This document shows positions 12,495 to 13,924 of a stretch of DNA of 13,924 bases, in pieces (position 1 is the first letter of the stretch; every line of letters starts with the position of its first letter). The notes beneath the pieces were generated by a model. The model searched no databases, was not told the DNA's origin, and saw only the letters and a program-made list of their open reading frames with translations. Both the position numbers and the translations under genes were made by a program. Source of the stretch: Clostridium sp. CAG:413 (lineage in GTDB: Bacteria > Bacillota > Clostridia > Oscillospirales > Acutalibacteraceae); the NCBI GenBank assembly GCA_000431775.1, contig FR888229.1, positions 15,702 through 29,625 on the forward strand. Reading direction: 5' to 3'.

Positions 12495-13924
12495 TTATCT
12501 GCCGGGAGCGGCGGTGGATTTGAGCATAACGTCATGATAGCCGCCCTCAACGATGCTGGTCGAGGATACGACGGTCAGCTTGGCATTCTTCTGAAGGTCG
12601 GGGATGGTGAGAACACCGCAGTTGCACATGGTGGATTTGACCTTGTAGAGGCTCTTTGCCACGTTGTCGCTGAGCGGACCTGCGTAGGTAACGTAGGAAT
12701 CAACGCCTTCCTCAAAGCTGAGCTTTGCCTTGCCGCCGAGGTCATAGCGCTGCCAATTGCGCGCTCTGTTGGAGCCTTCGCCCCAATATTCCTTGACATA
12801 AGCGCCGTTTACCATCAGTTTGTTGGTCGGGCTTTCGTCAAAGCGGGCGAAATATCTGCCAAGCATGAGGAAGTCGGCGCCCATTGCGAGAGCAAGGGTC
12901 ATGTGATAGTCGTGAACTATGCCGCCGTCGGAGCAGATGGGCACATAAATGCCGGTTTCTTTATAATATTCGTCTCTTGCGGCAGCGACCTCGATAAGAG
13001 CGGTAGCCTGTCCCCTGCCGATGCCCTTGGTCTCTCTGGTGATGCAGATGGAGCCGCCGCCTATGCCGACCTTTACGAAGTCCGCGCCTGCTTTTGCGAG
13101 GAAGAGGAAGCCGTCTCTGTCGACCACGTTGCCCGCGCCGACCTTTACGGTGTTGCCGTATTTCTCACGGATAAATGCGAGGGTCTGCTCCTGCCATACG
13201 GTGTAGCCCTCGGAGGAATCTATGCAGAGCACGTCTGCGCCTGCCTCAACGAGAGCGGGAACGCGTCTCTCATAGTCGAGAGTGTTGATACCTGCGCCGA
13301 CAACGTAGCTCTTGTTGGCGTCAAGCAGCTCCTGGGGATTCTCCTTATGCTGCGAATAATCCTTCCTGAATACAAAATAGAGCAGCTTGCCGTCCTTGTC
13401 GATGATTGGCAGAGAGTTGAGCTTATTTTCCCAAATTATATCGTTAGCGTCTTTAAGAGTGGTGTTCTCGTTGCCGGTAACTAGCTTGTCAAACGTAGTC
13501 ATAAATTCTGAGACGGAGGTTTCCGCAGACATTCTGCTGACCCTGTAATCCCTGCTGGTGACAACGCCGAGAAGCTTGCCGTTGGCGGTGCCGTCGTCGG
13601 TGACTGCCATGGTGTTATGGCCTTTTTCTTCAAAAAGCTCGAGCACGTCGGCAAGAGTGGAGTCGGGGCGCAGGTTTGAGTCGCTGACAACGAAGCCCGC
13701 TTTATATCCCTTGACCCTTGCGACCATAGCTGCCTCGTCCTCAATGGACTGCGAGCCGTAGATGAAGGAAACGCCGCCTTCCTTGGCAAGAGCTATAGCC
13801 ATTGTGTCGTTGGAGACGGACTGCATGATCGCGGAAGTCATGGGGATATTGAGCGATATGGGGCACTCTTCCTCACCCTTCCTGAATTTGACCAGCGGAG
13901 TTTTAAGCGAAACATTCGCAGGAA
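12495..13924 (-). CDS. guaB: IMP dehydrogenase (N-terminus beyond the window)
   Basis: Oxidises IMP to XMP with NAD, the rate-limiting step of guanine nucleotide synthesis. 475 residues are visible; the frame is open through the window edge, and the internal Met at 13841 is not the start because the codons before it (VSLKTPL, then [12 protein letters not shown]) are typical IMPDH. Relatives are about 500 residues, so some 25-30 are missing. Seen: two CBS domains in the first third ([29 protein letters not shown]), [10 protein letters not shown], the catalytic loop [12 protein letters not shown] with Cys encoded at 13044-13046, ICSDGGI, and the flap NWQRYDLGG with the Arg-Tyr pair that serves as general base. 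The loop, flap and NCG ending closely resemble Tritrichomonas foetus IMPDH, the variant shared by clostridia and that protozoan. It ends at a shared terminator. Confidence 0.96.
   Translation of the reverse strand, partial: PANVSLKTPLVKFRKGEEECPISLNIPMTSAIMQSVSNDTMAIALAKEGGVSFIYGSQSIEDEAAMVARVKGYKAGFVVSDSNLRPDSTLADVLELFEEKGHNTMAVTDDGTANGKLLGVVTSRDYRVSRMSAETSVSEFMTTFDKLVTGNENTTLKDANDIIWENKLNSLPIIDKDGKLLYFVFRKDYSQHKENPQELLDANKSYVVGAGINTLDYERRVPALVEAGADVLCIDSSEGYTVWQEQTLAFIREKYGNTVKVGAGNVVDRDGFLFLAKAGADFVKVGIGGGSICITRETKGIGRGQATALIEVAAARDEYYKETGIYVPICSDGGIVHDYHMTLALAMGADFLMLGRYFARFDESPTNKLMVNGAYVKEYWGEGSNRARNWQRYDLGGKAKLSFEEGVDSYVTYAGPLSDNVAKSLYKVKSTMCNCGVLTIPDLQKNAKLTVVSSTSIVEGGYHDVMLKSTAAPGR

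Noticed and set aside
12489..13484. 331-codon plus-strand frame opposite the IMP dehydrogenase gene
   Set aside because: Shadow of guaB: no domain pattern, and the minus-strand frame shows every IMPDH motif across the same bases.

Overview
The window looks like chromosomal core DNA of a spore-forming, low-to-medium GC Firmicute of the class Clostridia, probably a gut Oscillospirales/Ruminococcaceae-type organism. The signs are a SipL-type spore morphogenesis protein, a CotF-like spore coat pair, an hprK–murB–whiA–dnaE cluster, strong Shine-Dalgarno sites, AT-rich intergenic promoters of the vegetative type, and an IMP dehydrogenase of the clostridial/Tritrichomonas kind. The lineage call is inference from gene content and protein resemblance; no species is claimed.

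Layout. Positions 1-6544 (minus strand) are one operon read from a clear promoter at 6516-6544: hprK (HPr kinase/phosphorylase), a ROK glucokinase, murB, whiA and dnaE (cut off by the window start). It couples carbon-status sensing and glucose phosphorylation with cell wall synthesis, division control and replication. The rapZ and glmR/yvcK genes usually found between murB and whiA are absent. Upstream, 6565-7084 (minus) holds two small spore-coat-like genes with a strong terminator. Then come an MgtC-family membrane protein (7186-7890) and a tRNA-Ala(GGC) gene with its own promoter and terminator (7917-8071).

Positions 8124-8652 (minus) hold the most unusual item: two tandem, separately promoted copies of a cassette encoding homologous 42- and 44-residue amphipathic peptides. 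Each copy has a nearly identical promoter and leader, an inverted repeat at the expected transcription start, a strong ribosome site and a stem-loop behind the gene. These short genes are easily missed, because longer opposite-strand frames cover them.

Positions 8715-10641 (minus) carry a thioredoxin (WCKPC active site) downstream of a SPOCS/LysM protein resembling SipL. An AT-rich divergent region follows. On the plus strand are then a PC4/YdbC-type single-stranded DNA binding protein (10853-11071) and a Gfo/Idh/MocA-family oxidoreductase with a three-cysteine insertion (11145-12425). A bidirectional terminator separates the latter from the convergent IMP dehydrogenase gene (12495 to the window end, minus), whose N-terminus lies outside.

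Apart from the peptide cassettes this is ordinary housekeeping and sporulation territory. No insertion sequence, prophage, CRISPR array or transfer signature was seen.
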